From NCBI GenBank assembly GCA_023409735.1, contig JAEYRB010000019.1:1-64000 (forward strand): a stretch of DNA of 64,000 nt, read 5' to 3'. Within the stretch, counting starts at the first letter, position 1. Every line of letters begins with the position of its first letter. The notes beneath the pieces are model-generated. The model saw only the letters and a program-made list of their open reading frames with translations. It was not told the DNA's origin and made no database searches. The position numbers and the translations under genes were made by a program. Source of the DNA: Bacillota bacterium. GTDB lineage: Bacteria; Bacillota; Clostridia; Acetivibrionales; DTU013. This document shows, piece after piece, positions 26,682 through 34,413 of the stretch.

Positions 26682-27956
26682 ATGTTAATTGAAAGTAGAA
26701 ATGCATTAAGAGGAGAAATTACAGTACCGGGTGATAAATCTATATCACAAAGGGCTATCGTAACAGGGGCACTCGCCAAAGGTACAACAGAAATTGATAA
26801 CTTCCTGCTTAACGAGGATTGTGTCAGTACAATAGAGTGCTTTAGAAAAATGCAGATAGGTATAGAAATATTGCAAAATAATAAGGTTAGGGTCCATGGG
26901 AAGGGACTATACGGACTTAAACCTCCAACAGCCCCGCTTAATACAGGAAGGTCCGGGACAGCAATTCGTCTTCTAATGGGTGTACTTTGCGGACAGCCGT
27001 TCACATCCACAATAATTAGAAATGAATCAGTTATGAAAAAACCGGTAGGAAATATAGTTAACTACCTTAGGCAAATGGGAGCTAACATTACCGGTAGAGA
27101 GGATGGAAATATATGCCCTCTAGCGATCTCCCAGTCAAGGCTTAAAGGCACAGATTTCACACTTCCGGTCATTGATTCAAACATGAAGGCATCGCTTCTC
27201 TATGCAGGATTATATGCAGTTGGCAATACAATTGTCAGTGAAATTGTAAAAACAAGGGATCATACAGAGCGCATGCTCAACTATTTTGGCGCTGATGTTA
27301 TAGCGGATGATGTCAAAGTTATCGCTCATCCTATAGATAATTTGTATGCACAGCATGTAGATGTCCCGGGTGATATTTCTATGGCGGCATACTTTATTAC
27401 CGCCGCTATGCTGGTTCCAAAATCAGATCTTGTTATCAAGAATGTGGGAATAAACCCTACAAGGTCAGTAATATTGGATGTTTATAAAGCAATGGGAGCC
27501 GATATTGAGCTATTGAACCAGCAGGTTGTTAGCAATGAGAAGGTTGCTGATATCCATGTCAGGCATGCGCCTCTTACATCAACAAATATTGGACCGGAGC
27601 TTATACCGTGCCTTATTGATGAGCTCCCCATTTTAATTACGGCAGCTTCGTTTGCAAAGGGTACTACAGAGATAACCGGACTTGCAGGCTTTAAGATCAA
27701 AGAATCAGGGAAAATTAAGGCTTTAGCCAGAGAACTCTCAAAAATGGGAGCTAAGCTTACTGAAACAGAAAACAGTCTTGTAATTGAAGGAAGGGAGAGC
27801 CTAAGAGGGACCATTGTGGAAAGCAACAACAATCATTCTCTGGCGATGGCTTTATCTGTGGCAGGGCTGGCAGCACATGGAGAAACAATGATCAGAAAGA
27901 CGCAGGCTGTAGATATTGTATATCCCGCCTTTTATGCAACACTTAATAAACTGTAA
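26682..27956 (+). CDS. aroA: 3-phosphoshikimate 1-carboxyvinyltransferase (EPSP synthase)
   Basis: Shikimate-pathway enzyme joining phosphoenolpyruvate and shikimate 3-phosphate. Signatures: PGDKSISQRA near the N-terminus, NTGRSGTAIRLLMGVL, KTRDHTERML, DVPGDISMAAYF, and IKESGKIKALA. The ATG at 26682 follows GGGGGG by 6 bases and is preferred over the ATG 6 bases upstream. 424 residues, normal length. Last gene of the aro operon; the terminator is at 28034-28065. The family class that determines glyphosate sensitivity is not judged here. Confidence 0.95.
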   Translation: MLIESRNALRGEITVPGDKSISQRAIVTGALAKGTTEIDNFLLNEDCVSTIECFRKMQIGIEILQNNKVRVHGKGLYGLKPPTAPLNTGRSGTAIRLLMGVLCGQPFTSTIIRNESVMKKPVGNIVNYLRQMGANITGREDGNICPLAISQSRLKGTDFTLPVIDSNMKASLLYAGLYAVGNTIVSEIVKTRDHTERMLNYFGADVIADDVKVIAHPIDNLYAQHVDVPGDISMAAYFITAAMLVPKSDLVIKNVGINPTRSVILDVYKAMGADIELLNQQVVSNEKVADIHVRHAPLTSTNIGPELIPCLIDELPILITAASFAKGTTEITGLAGFKIKESGKIKALARELSKMGAKLTETENSLVIEGRESLRGTIVESNNNHSLAMALSVAGLAAHGETMIRKTQAVDIVYPAFYATLNKL

Positions 27957-27997
27957 TGATTAACTATGTAAAGAAAAATGTATTAAGCACATACTAG

Positions 27998-28065
27998 CGT
28001 TGTCCAGCTTCGCCGGACAACAGAGCATACAATAAGAGCCGGGAGGATCAACCTTTCCGGCTCTT
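27998..28065 (+). terminator. tandem hairpins ending the aro operon
   Basis: A first hairpin GTTGTCC/GGACAAC (about 27999-28021) is followed by a stronger one, AAGAGCCGG (28034-28042) / CCGGCTCTT (28057-28065), with inner AGG/CCT pairing and a short T tract. Confidence 0.75.
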
Positions 28066-28158
28066 TAACTCAAGTAAGCTGATCTGATTTTCTTATCAGC
28101 ATTGAAAGCACAAATCAAGACTAATTGAGATAATTTATTATAAGAAATTAGCCTCATG

Positions 28159-28280
28159 CCCACTCTTTACTATATCTTACCTTTACTTTAGCTTGTCCTT
28201 TATTGTGTCCTATCTTTTGTATATCATTTAATCGCAAAGTACTCTTTACTATATCCCTGTTCTTCACTGCATCCCATTCT
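28159..28280. repeat. degenerate pyrimidine-rich repeat after the PH-like gene
   Basis: Contains a 15-bp exact direct repeat ACTCTTTACTATATC at 28162-28176 and 28241-28255, plus related strings (TTTACTTTAGCT, TTCACTGCATCCCATTCTTT). It follows the stop codon of the gene at 28281 and resembles the tract after the DUF4349 gene. Confidence 0.6.
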
Positions 28281-28703
28281 TTATGGCATCTTACTTTTTA
28301 CTGTATTTAGAATATTATTAAGTTCATCATTGTTTTTTGTATTAAACACAACATAGCTTCCATCTGTTTTCTTTACAACAATAGCATCTTTTTGAGAGCT
28401 AACAATAGCGCATCTATACTTACCGAATTCCTTATTACTGAATGCTCCAGATTTTGCACCTATAAAATCACTTCCAACAACCCTTGTCCCGTAATCAATA
28501 TCTGTCCTTAGCTCAATGCTTGCAATATCGCTGTATTCTATAGTTTCACTAAAGAACAGTGCCTTAATTGTCAATTGGTTATCTTCTGTTTTCACACCTG
28601 TCCCGATCACTGTTGCAACAACAAACAATACGCCCACAACAGCCAAAATCAATATAGTATTAATCAGCTTTTTTCTCTCGTTCATATTTTTCTTTGTAAT
28701 CAT
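28281..28703 (-). CDS. small membrane protein with PH-like (bPH) domain
   Basis: A 140-residue protein with one N-terminal membrane helix (about 12-33) followed by a beta-rich domain containing the pattern typical of bacterial PH-like domain proteins: IEYSDIASIELR, then GAKSGAFSNKEFGKYRCAIVSS and YVVFNTKNNDEL. Family function unknown. Start at ATG 28703 with GGAGG about 6 bases upstream. Own promoter at 28798-28826. The stop is directly followed by the repeat tract 28159-28280. Confidence 0.75.
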   Translation of the reverse strand: MITKKNMNERKKLINTILILAVVGVLFVVATVIGTGVKTEDNQLTIKALFFSETIEYSDIASIELRTDIDYGTRVVGSDFIGAKSGAFSNKEFGKYRCAIVSSQKDAIVVKKTDGSYVVFNTKNNDELNNILNTVKSKMP

Positions 28704-28797
28704 ACATTCCTCCACTTAATATAGTTTATTGTTTGGCATAGAATATCCGACACGTAAATTTATGGTACAAATCGCATAATGTTGTAAATCTCGCTAC

Positions 28798-28826
28798 ATT
28801 ATACTGCATACTATAAAAATTGTCTG
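28798..28826 (-). promoter_or_regulatory. promoter of the PH-like gene
   Basis: On the minus strand CAGACA (complement of 28821-28826), 17-bp spacer, TATAAT (complement of 28798-28803), about 95 bp before the start codon. Confidence 0.55.
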
Positions 28827-28875
28827 CATCCGGAGAGATTAAAATATACACTTACCATTATCACTTTTGACAAAT

Positions 28876-28912
28876 AAAAGACTCGGGGGCTTCAATCCCC
28901 TATCTCCTTTTT
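28876..28912 (-). terminator. second terminator-like hairpin after rex
   Basis: On the minus strand AGGGG/CCCCC-type stem with loop ATTGAAG, followed by GAGTCTTTTATTTG. Its sequence and flank resemble the terminator at 32517-32552, so the two belong to a dispersed terminator family. Confidence 0.5.
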
Positions 28913-28972
28913 ACTGCAGTCCTTCGTGCACTATAAATAAAAGCTGCAGTTCTTCGTACAATTCAGTAAATA

Positions 28973-28996
28973 AAAAGTCCCTACACAGGGACTTTT
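28973..28996 (-). terminator. terminator of rex
   Basis: Perfect 10-bp stem AAAAGTCCCT/AGGGACTTTT with a 4-base loop, 25 bp after the rex stop codon; T tracts on both strands. Confidence 0.85.
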
Positions 28997-29020
28997 CAGA
29001 ATGCTTATTTAAAATGTATC

Positions 29021-29665
29021 TTAATCCTTCTGTTTATTATTTATCCTATAACCTAAAACCATTAAGCTGTCACTTAAGTGAACGTTTTCTATAACAGTGT
29101 CATACGGGAGCTTGAGATCCATAGGAGAAAAATTCCATAGTCCCTTGACTCCAAGCTTTGCTATTCTTTCGGCAACATCACGCGTACTTTCATGGGGAAC
29201 AGTAAGTATAGCAATGTCAACCTTATTCTTTGAAATAAATTCTTCAATCCTATCAAAATGTATTACTTCCATGTTATTTATCACTTTACCGACAAGCTTG
29301 CTGTCTACATCAAATACTCCGATAATGTTAAAACCTCTTTTTCTAAAATTACCGTAATGAGCCAGTGCTTGTCCCATGTTTCCTGCACCTATTACAATGG
29401 TTTGGAATTCCCTGTTAACTCCAAGTATATTTCCTATCTCTTTATATAAAAGCTCAACATTATAACCATAACCCTGTTGTCCAAAGCCACCAAAACAATT
29501 AAGGTCCTGCCTTATCTGAGAGGCAGTGATACCCATTCTTGTGCTAAGCTCTCTCGAAGATATTCTTTTAATGTCCATTGATAATAAGTCCGATAAATAT
29601 CTATAATATCTTGGAAGACGTCTAATAACAGCTATTGATATCTTCTTCTTTTCTGCCATGAGCAT
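29021..29665 (-). CDS. rex: redox-sensing transcriptional repressor Rex
   Basis: NAD+/NADH sensor that represses fermentation and respiration genes when NADH is low. 214 residues: N-terminal winged HTH (ISIAVIRRLPRYYRYL, RISSRELSTRMGITASQIRQDLNCFG), then a Rossmann domain with VIGAGNMGQALAHY (about 85-98) and a C-terminal swapped helix. GGAGG lies 4 bases before ATG 29665 and 10 before the in-frame ATG 29659; either may be used. No Rex operator (TTGTTAA-N4-TTAACAA) was seen in this window. Divergent from the ABC-F gene with about 140 bp between. Confidence 0.95.
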   Translation of the reverse strand: MLMAEKKKISIAVIRRLPRYYRYLSDLLSMDIKRISSRELSTRMGITASQIRQDLNCFGGFGQQGYGYNVELLYKEIGNILGVNREFQTIVIGAGNMGQALAHYGNFRKRGFNIIGVFDVDSKLVGKVINNMEVIHFDRIEEFISKNKVDIAILTVPHESTRDVAERIAKLGVKGLWNFSPMDLKLPYDTVIENVHLSDSLMVLGYRINNKQKD

Positions 29666-29805
29666 AGTGCCTCCTATTTCGAAAATCACGACTAATTATA
29701 CTTCTTTGATATTTTTTTGTCAATATTGCCCGTTCCACGCTTTTTTGTTAGAATAATTGGGTTACAAGTTTAATAGCGCACATGAAACTTATAAATGGTG
29801 ACGAA

Positions 29806-31722
29806 ATGATTATTTTAACATGCAATAATTTATGTATGTCCTTCGGGACTGATATTATTTTAAACAACGTCTGCTTTACCCTGCAAAATAATGAGAAGGC
29901 CGGCCTCGTAGGAGTTAACGGTGCAGGCAAATCAACGCTTTTTAAGCTTATAACCTCTGTTCTTAGTCCTGATTCCGGAGATATATTCATATCAAAAAAT
30001 CTTCGTATAGGTTACTTAGACCAGAATTCCGGGCTGGAATCAAATAATTCAATATGGGCTGAGATGCTGCTTACCTATTCCTCATTAACAACAATGGAAA
30101 AGAAATTAAAGCTCCTTGAGAAGAGCATCAGTCAGGAGAAAAATGACGATAGGCTCAGAGCATTAATGAAGGAATATGACTCTTTACTGGAGCGCTTTTC
30201 ACGCGAAGGCGGCTATGAATATAACAGCCGCATAAGAGGGGTGCTTCGCGGGCTGGGATTTGATGAAAGCCAATTTGAGCTTCCAATAAAAATCCTTAGC
30301 GGAGGCCAAAAAACAAGACTTGCTCTGGCTAAGCTATTGCTTGAGGAGCCTGACCTGCTTCTTCTCGATGAGCCAACCAACCATTTGGATATTGGGGCAA
30401 TAGAGTGGCTCGAGGATTTTTTGAAAAGCTATAAAAAATCGGTGCTTGTTATATCACATGACAGATACTTTCTTGATTCGGTTACATCAAAGACTATCGA
30501 GCTGGAAAATTGCATTTGCACAACATATAATGGCAATTATACCTTATATGCAAAGGAAAAAGCCATAGCAAGAGAAATTCAGAAGAGGCATTATGAGCAG
30601 CAGCAGAAGGAAATTGCCCGCATGGAGGCCTTTATAGAACAGCAGAGGCGCTGGAATCGGGAAAAAAATATCATTGCTGCTGAGAGCCGACAAAAGGCTA
30701 TAGACAGGATTGAAAAACTGGATGCGCCGAAAAAGCTGCCAAGCAGCATAAAGATTAATTTCAGCAGCAGTGTAGTAAGCGGAAATGATGTTTTGTTTGT
30801 AGATAAACTGACAAAGAATTTTCCCGGGAAGCCTCTATTTAATGATATAAGCTTTGATATCAAGCGAAATGAAAAAGCCTTTATACTTGGCCCAAATGGC
30901 TGCGGTAAATCGACTCTGCTTAAAATACTGGCAGGGAAAATTGCGCAAACCTCAGGCAATTTTGAATACGGGCATAAAATCGTTCTTGGTTATTACGACC
31001 AGGAGCTTGAAGGCCTTGATGACAATAATACAGTTCTTGAAGAGGTATGGAATGATAACGAAAAGCTTACCCATACTCAGATTCGTAATGCGTTGGCGCA
31101 GTTCCTCTTCCTGGGCGAAGATGTATACAAGACTATAAATATTCTCAGCGGCGGCGAAAAAAGCAGAGTTGCACTTACAAAGCTGATGCTTTCCGGTGCT
31201 AACCTGCTGTTGCTGGATGAGCCTACAAATCACTTGGATATAAACTCAAGAGAGGCACTTGAGGAAGCTCTCCAGAGTTTCGACGGTACTCTTCTTGCGG
31301 TATCACATGACCGATACTTTATACGTAAGCTTGCTACACGCATAATTGAGATGAACGGCACCGGTCTCTCAGACTACCGCGGAGAATACCAGTATTACCT
31401 GGAGCACCGCATAGATAACAGCAACGGCAATGCCTCAGGAAGCGTTCAGACCGTTTCTGCAGCAAAACTGGAACGTCTTGAGAGCAAGGAGGAGAAAGCC
31501 AGAAAACGCAGGCTTGAAAAGCAGCTGACTCAATGCGAAAGCGATATCAAGGCAGTAGAGGCAAGGCTTTCGGATATAGATAAGCAGATGTTTGATGAAG
31601 CATCCCAAAGCGATCACATTCTTTTGACCCAGTTAAGCGATGAAAAAGCTGAGCTTGAGGATAAATTGGAAAAGCTTTATGAGCAATGGTCAGAGCTTAC
31701 CGAGCAAAATGAAATTACCTAA
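29806..31722 (+). CDS. ABC-F family ATPase
   Basis: Soluble twin-ABC protein of 638 residues without membrane segments. First ATPase: GVNGAGKST, LSGGQKTRLALA, LLLLDEPTNHLD; charged linker (about 235-320, helical, rich in Gln/Glu/Arg; the P-site tRNA interaction motif region of this family); second ATPase: GPNGCGKST, LSGGEKSRVAL, LLLLDEPTNHLD; C-terminal coiled coil (about 555-635). ABC-F proteins act on the ribosome as translation factors or antibiotic-resistance factors; this one resembles the YdiF/Uup housekeeping types, but the subtype is not certain. ATG at 29806 has GGTGA 5 bases upstream. Its end overlaps the convergent cwlD gene by 8 bp. Confidence 0.9.
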   Translation: MIILTCNNLCMSFGTDIILNNVCFTLQNNEKAGLVGVNGAGKSTLFKLITSVLSPDSGDIFISKNLRIGYLDQNSGLESNNSIWAEMLLTYSSLTTMEKKLKLLEKSISQEKNDDRLRALMKEYDSLLERFSREGGYEYNSRIRGVLRGLGFDESQFELPIKILSGGQKTRLALAKLLLEEPDLLLLDEPTNHLDIGAIEWLEDFLKSYKKSVLVISHDRYFLDSVTSKTIELENCICTTYNGNYTLYAKEKAIAREIQKRHYEQQQKEIARMEAFIEQQRRWNREKNIIAAESRQKAIDRIEKLDAPKKLPSSIKINFSSSVVSGNDVLFVDKLTKNFPGKPLFNDISFDIKRNEKAFILGPNGCGKSTLLKILAGKIAQTSGNFEYGHKIVLGYYDQELEGLDDNNTVLEEVWNDNEKLTHTQIRNALAQFLFLGEDVYKTINILSGGEKSRVALTKLMLSGANLLLLDEPTNHLDINSREALEEALQSFDGTLLAVSHDRYFIRKLATRIIEMNGTGLSDYRGEYQYYLEHRIDNSNGNASGSVQTVSAAKLERLESKEEKARKRRLEKQLTQCESDIKAVEARLSDIDKQMFDEASQSDHILLTQLSDEKAELEDKLEKLYEQWSELTEQNEIT

Positions 31723-32425
31723 AGTAGTTGTTTATGCCATCCTTTATTGCATTGGCAAGCTTCTCCTGATATTCTCCGCTACCAAGCTTATTTTCCTCCT
31801 GGGAATTAGACATAAAGCCGCATTCTATTATGATAGTTGGAGTTTTAAGGTCAGTGAGTATTACGATAGGGTCCTTTTTAAGCTGTGGTTCCCTTTTATT
31901 ACTGTTATCCACATTTTTTCTCATTGACTCCTGTATTACTGTCGCCAGCTTAAGACTCTCAGGTGAATTAGGCGGATAAAAGGTTTGTGCTCCAAAATAC
32001 TGAGACTCTTGGAAGCTGTTCATATGAATGCTTACAACAATAGTTGCGCCACTGTTATCCATGATCTGTTTTCTTCTTGTAAGGTCCTGCTTTCTCTTTT
32101 CATATATATTGGTAGTACCTTCACTGTAAACCAGCTTATCGTCTTCACGGGTCATTATTACCTTGTAGCCTTCACCTTCCAGGGCATCCTTTGTCTTCAT
32201 CGCAACCAAAAGGTTCAGATCCTTCTCCTTTAGATCGCTGAAGCTGCTGACCTTACCCGGGTCCTCTCCTCCATGACCCGCATCAATGACCACAATTTTT
32301 TCTGCACTGCTTCCTGTGGTGGAAGCCTGTGTGTCCATGTTCATATTCAGGCTGTATATTGCCAGAAGCAAGGCAAAAATCAAGCCAACCAAAATTACAT
32401 TTGACTTTTTCATCACAATAATCAT
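31715..32425 (-). CDS. cwlD: CwlD-type N-acetylmuramoyl-L-alanine amidase
   Basis: Spore-cortex amidase that makes muramic-delta-lactam, required for germination. 236 residues: N-terminal signal anchor (about 7-25), then an Amidase_3 domain with VVIDAGHGGEDPG (zinc His), the EKDLNLLVA helix with Glu, IHMNSF (zinc His) and TIIIECGFMSN (catalytic Glu). The size and single-domain plan match CwlD rather than the multi-repeat vegetative amidases. It is the best evidence in the window for a spore former. The start ATG 32425 has GGGAG 11 bases upstream; the ATG at 32413 is an alternative. Confidence 0.88.
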   Translation of the reverse strand: MIIVMKKSNVILVGLIFALLLAIYSLNMNMDTQASTTGSSAEKIVVIDAGHGGEDPGKVSSFSDLKEKDLNLLVAMKTKDALEGEGYKVIMTREDDKLVYSEGTTNIYEKRKQDLTRRKQIMDNSGATIVVSIHMNSFQESQYFGAQTFYPPNSPESLKLATVIQESMRKNVDNSNKREPQLKKDPIVILTDLKTPTIIIECGFMSNSQEENKLGSGEYQEKLANAIKDGINNYFR

Positions 32426-32516
32426 TCTATTCTCGTCTCCCTACTCAAACTTATTATATGAATATTCGAAGACAGGTTGGACATATTACAACCATTGCAA
32501 TATTATGGGCATAAAT

Positions 32517-32552
32517 AAAAAGTCTCGGAGGCATCGAACCCCCTCGACTTTT
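32517..32552 (-). terminator. terminator of the HEAT-like/membrane protein pair
   Basis: On the minus strand AAAGTC-GAGGGGG pairs with GCCTCCGAGACTTT around TTCGAT and is followed by TTATTT. Related in sequence and flanks to 28876-28912. Confidence 0.75.
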
Positions 32553-32613
32553 GCTGTAGAGACCTTCGGACTATAACAATCTGATTTCTATAATCCTGGC
32601 GCTTCCGCTGTTA

Positions 32614-33468
32614 CTACATCCTTAGGTCATCTGTAAAGCCTCCAAGACGCTCTATAACTGAAACAATTTCGTAGTATGTGTCTTTATCCAGTGTTTTCCC
32701 CTTCCTTTCCAGGAAGCCTCTTAATGCAGGTATAGCACGGCCATCTCCATAATTGGCCAGACAGTTGGCTGCAACGATTTTCTGAGGCATCTGCAGAAAT
32801 GCCTTTTTAAGCTGTAAATAGACCCTGTCACATTTGCTATCCCTTCCGATATCTGCAAGTGCCATAATAAGATACTCTGCAGAATTCTGTGGTATATGTC
32901 CGGTATCAAGGACTGAGCATACTGCGTCTATGGCAGGTATTCCGATGTTTACCAGAGCCTCTTTCACAGTCTCATATATGAGGTCGAAAAGTAGTGTATC
33001 AGTATCAATAATTGAGATAAGCGGCTCGACCGCCCTTTCTACCCTCCACCTTCCAAGCAGTCTTATTGCCATGATTGGCACAAGAAGTCCTTCGTCCGAT
33101 TCATCACCCGCAGGTTCCAATGCTATGCCCAGCAGTATTTTGATTGCTTGATCTTTATATTCCTTAAGCTTGTCAATAAATACTTCCGGTAGTTCATCAT
33201 CACAAACAACCGCTCCATATCTAAACATTTCTATTAAGATTTCAATGCTGCCTATTGTTTTTAAAAACTCCACAGGTGTCTTACAACCCAACTCCTCAAA
33301 GCAGCTGGAAAGCCAATTGTTATATTCCCCGGTCACATATTGTTTAATCTCCTTTGGGCTGCCTTCTGTTTCCTCGGGCTTACCTTCAAGAGCTTTTGTG
33401 TATGAGTCATAAGCAGAATTTACAGCAGCGTTATAGGTATTGAAAAAATTCCTGCAATAGCTGTCCAA
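32614..33468 (-). CDS. HEAT-repeat-like protein of unknown function
   Basis: A 284-residue soluble helical protein. From about residue 120 it shows three or four HEAT/PBS-lyase-like repeats (AIRLLGRWRVERAVEPLISII, ALVNIGIPAIDAVCSVL, ANCLANYGDGRAIPALRGFL). The N-terminal half begins with a Tyr-rich helix and has no recognised domain. Start is TTG at 33468, with GGAGG 8 bases upstream inside the end of the preceding gene; the preceding stop lies at 33470-33472, so the pair is tightly coupled. Probably a protein-interaction scaffold; partner unknown. Confidence 0.7.
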   Translation of the reverse strand: MDSYCRNFFNTYNAAVNSAYDSYTKALEGKPEETEGSPKEIKQYVTGEYNNWLSSCFEELGCKTPVEFLKTIGSIEILIEMFRYGAVVCDDELPEVFIDKLKEYKDQAIKILLGIALEPAGDESDEGLLVPIMAIRLLGRWRVERAVEPLISIIDTDTLLFDLIYETVKEALVNIGIPAIDAVCSVLDTGHIPQNSAEYLIMALADIGRDSKCDRVYLQLKKAFLQMPQKIVAANCLANYGDGRAIPALRGFLERKGKTLDKDTYYEIVSVIERLGGFTDDLRM

Positions 33469-33469
33469 A

Positions 33470-34090
33470 TCAGTTTCCTCCGGTTGTCGTCTTGTTTACC
33501 TTTTTCTTTTTCTTACCTGTACCTGAGGTTTTGTTTGTCGGATTCCAAGGACTCTTAGTAAAGCCCTTCTCCTGTACAGGCTTCTTCTTCCTTATCTTTT
33601 CTGTAATGTTAACACCATAATGGCCTGCCAAATAGCCAAGCATTGCAATCAATGGTATCAGAAGCAAGGCTGCCGCATAACCAAGAGGTGATTCCTTCAA
33701 TAATCTTATTAAGAAATACATAGGTCCTAAAAGCACATTCACTGCAACATGCTTTAAGTGATCAATTATTCCATCCTGAAAATGAAACAAAGCTGATGCT
33801 GCAGTAATAACTGCAAGAGGTATAATAGAAATAAGGCCATATACCAGTCCTTTAAGCGGATAAGGATTTAGGTCATATTGAGGTCTTTTTTCTTTAATTG
33901 CTATAGTCTTCATATCAGAGAATATTATTAATGTTGCAAATAGGAATATTATTACACAGTACAGTGGCAGCCACTTGTTAAAGTTCTCACCTGTTATGCT
34001 CATGAACGGATATATAAAAATTGCAAATATAACTAATGATATACAATAGTTGCCTAAAATTCTTGCGCCTTGCTTAATATATTCTTTCAT
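33470..34090 (-). CDS. membrane protein of unknown function with basic C-terminal tail
   Basis: A 206-residue protein with about five membrane segments (11-31, 37-56, 84-104, 112-132, 137-157) and a highly basic cytoplasmic tail (KIRKKKPVQEKG, GKKKKKVNK, about 167-203). I do not recognise a family. First gene of a two-gene operon with the HEAT-like protein, which suggests that the soluble protein docks on this membrane partner; that is inference. The terminator is at 32517-32552. Confidence 0.65.
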   Translation of the reverse strand: MKEYIKQGARILGNYCISLVIFAIFIYPFMSITGENFNKWLPLYCVIIFLFATLIIFSDMKTIAIKEKRPQYDLNPYPLKGLVYGLISIIPLAVITAASALFHFQDGIIDHLKHVAVNVLLGPMYFLIRLLKESPLGYAAALLLIPLIAMLGYLAGHYGVNITEKIRKKKPVQEKGFTKSPWNPTNKTSGTGKKKKKVNKTTTGGN

Positions 34091-34413
34091 ATGTTCCCCC
34101 TACAAATTTTATATGGCCTATATTACTCAGAATACATCTGCTTTGTCTGCAGCCAAGATTTGATGGCCTAACAAAGATTATATAATAAAAAAGGACTTTT
34201 GGATATATGATTAACCTTTTTTGCATAATGATACATGAATAATTTTTCGCCTCTCCTAAAATCCACTTATATGCAGTAAGTGTCATGGGCTTTTCTTGAC
34301 AATTAATAGGTTTTAAGTTATGGTTTTTATGGGTACCTTACCATAAAATATTATAGATATGTATCAATAACTAAATTTAAATTTTATTATGTCAGAATTG
34401 TAAGGTGAGGAAT
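34091..34413. other. divergent intergenic region with promoter for the kinase gene
   Basis: Contains TTGACA (34296-34301), 17-bp spacer, TATGGT (34319-34324) directed toward the kinase, and a CACTTA/TAAGTG inverted repeat (34264-34282) just upstream that could bind a regulator. No gene is evident. Confidence 0.5.

Noticed and set aside
34074..34286. 70-codon minus-strand open frame
   Set aside because: Overlaps the start of the membrane-protein gene, no ribosome binding site, composition like random AT-rich DNA.
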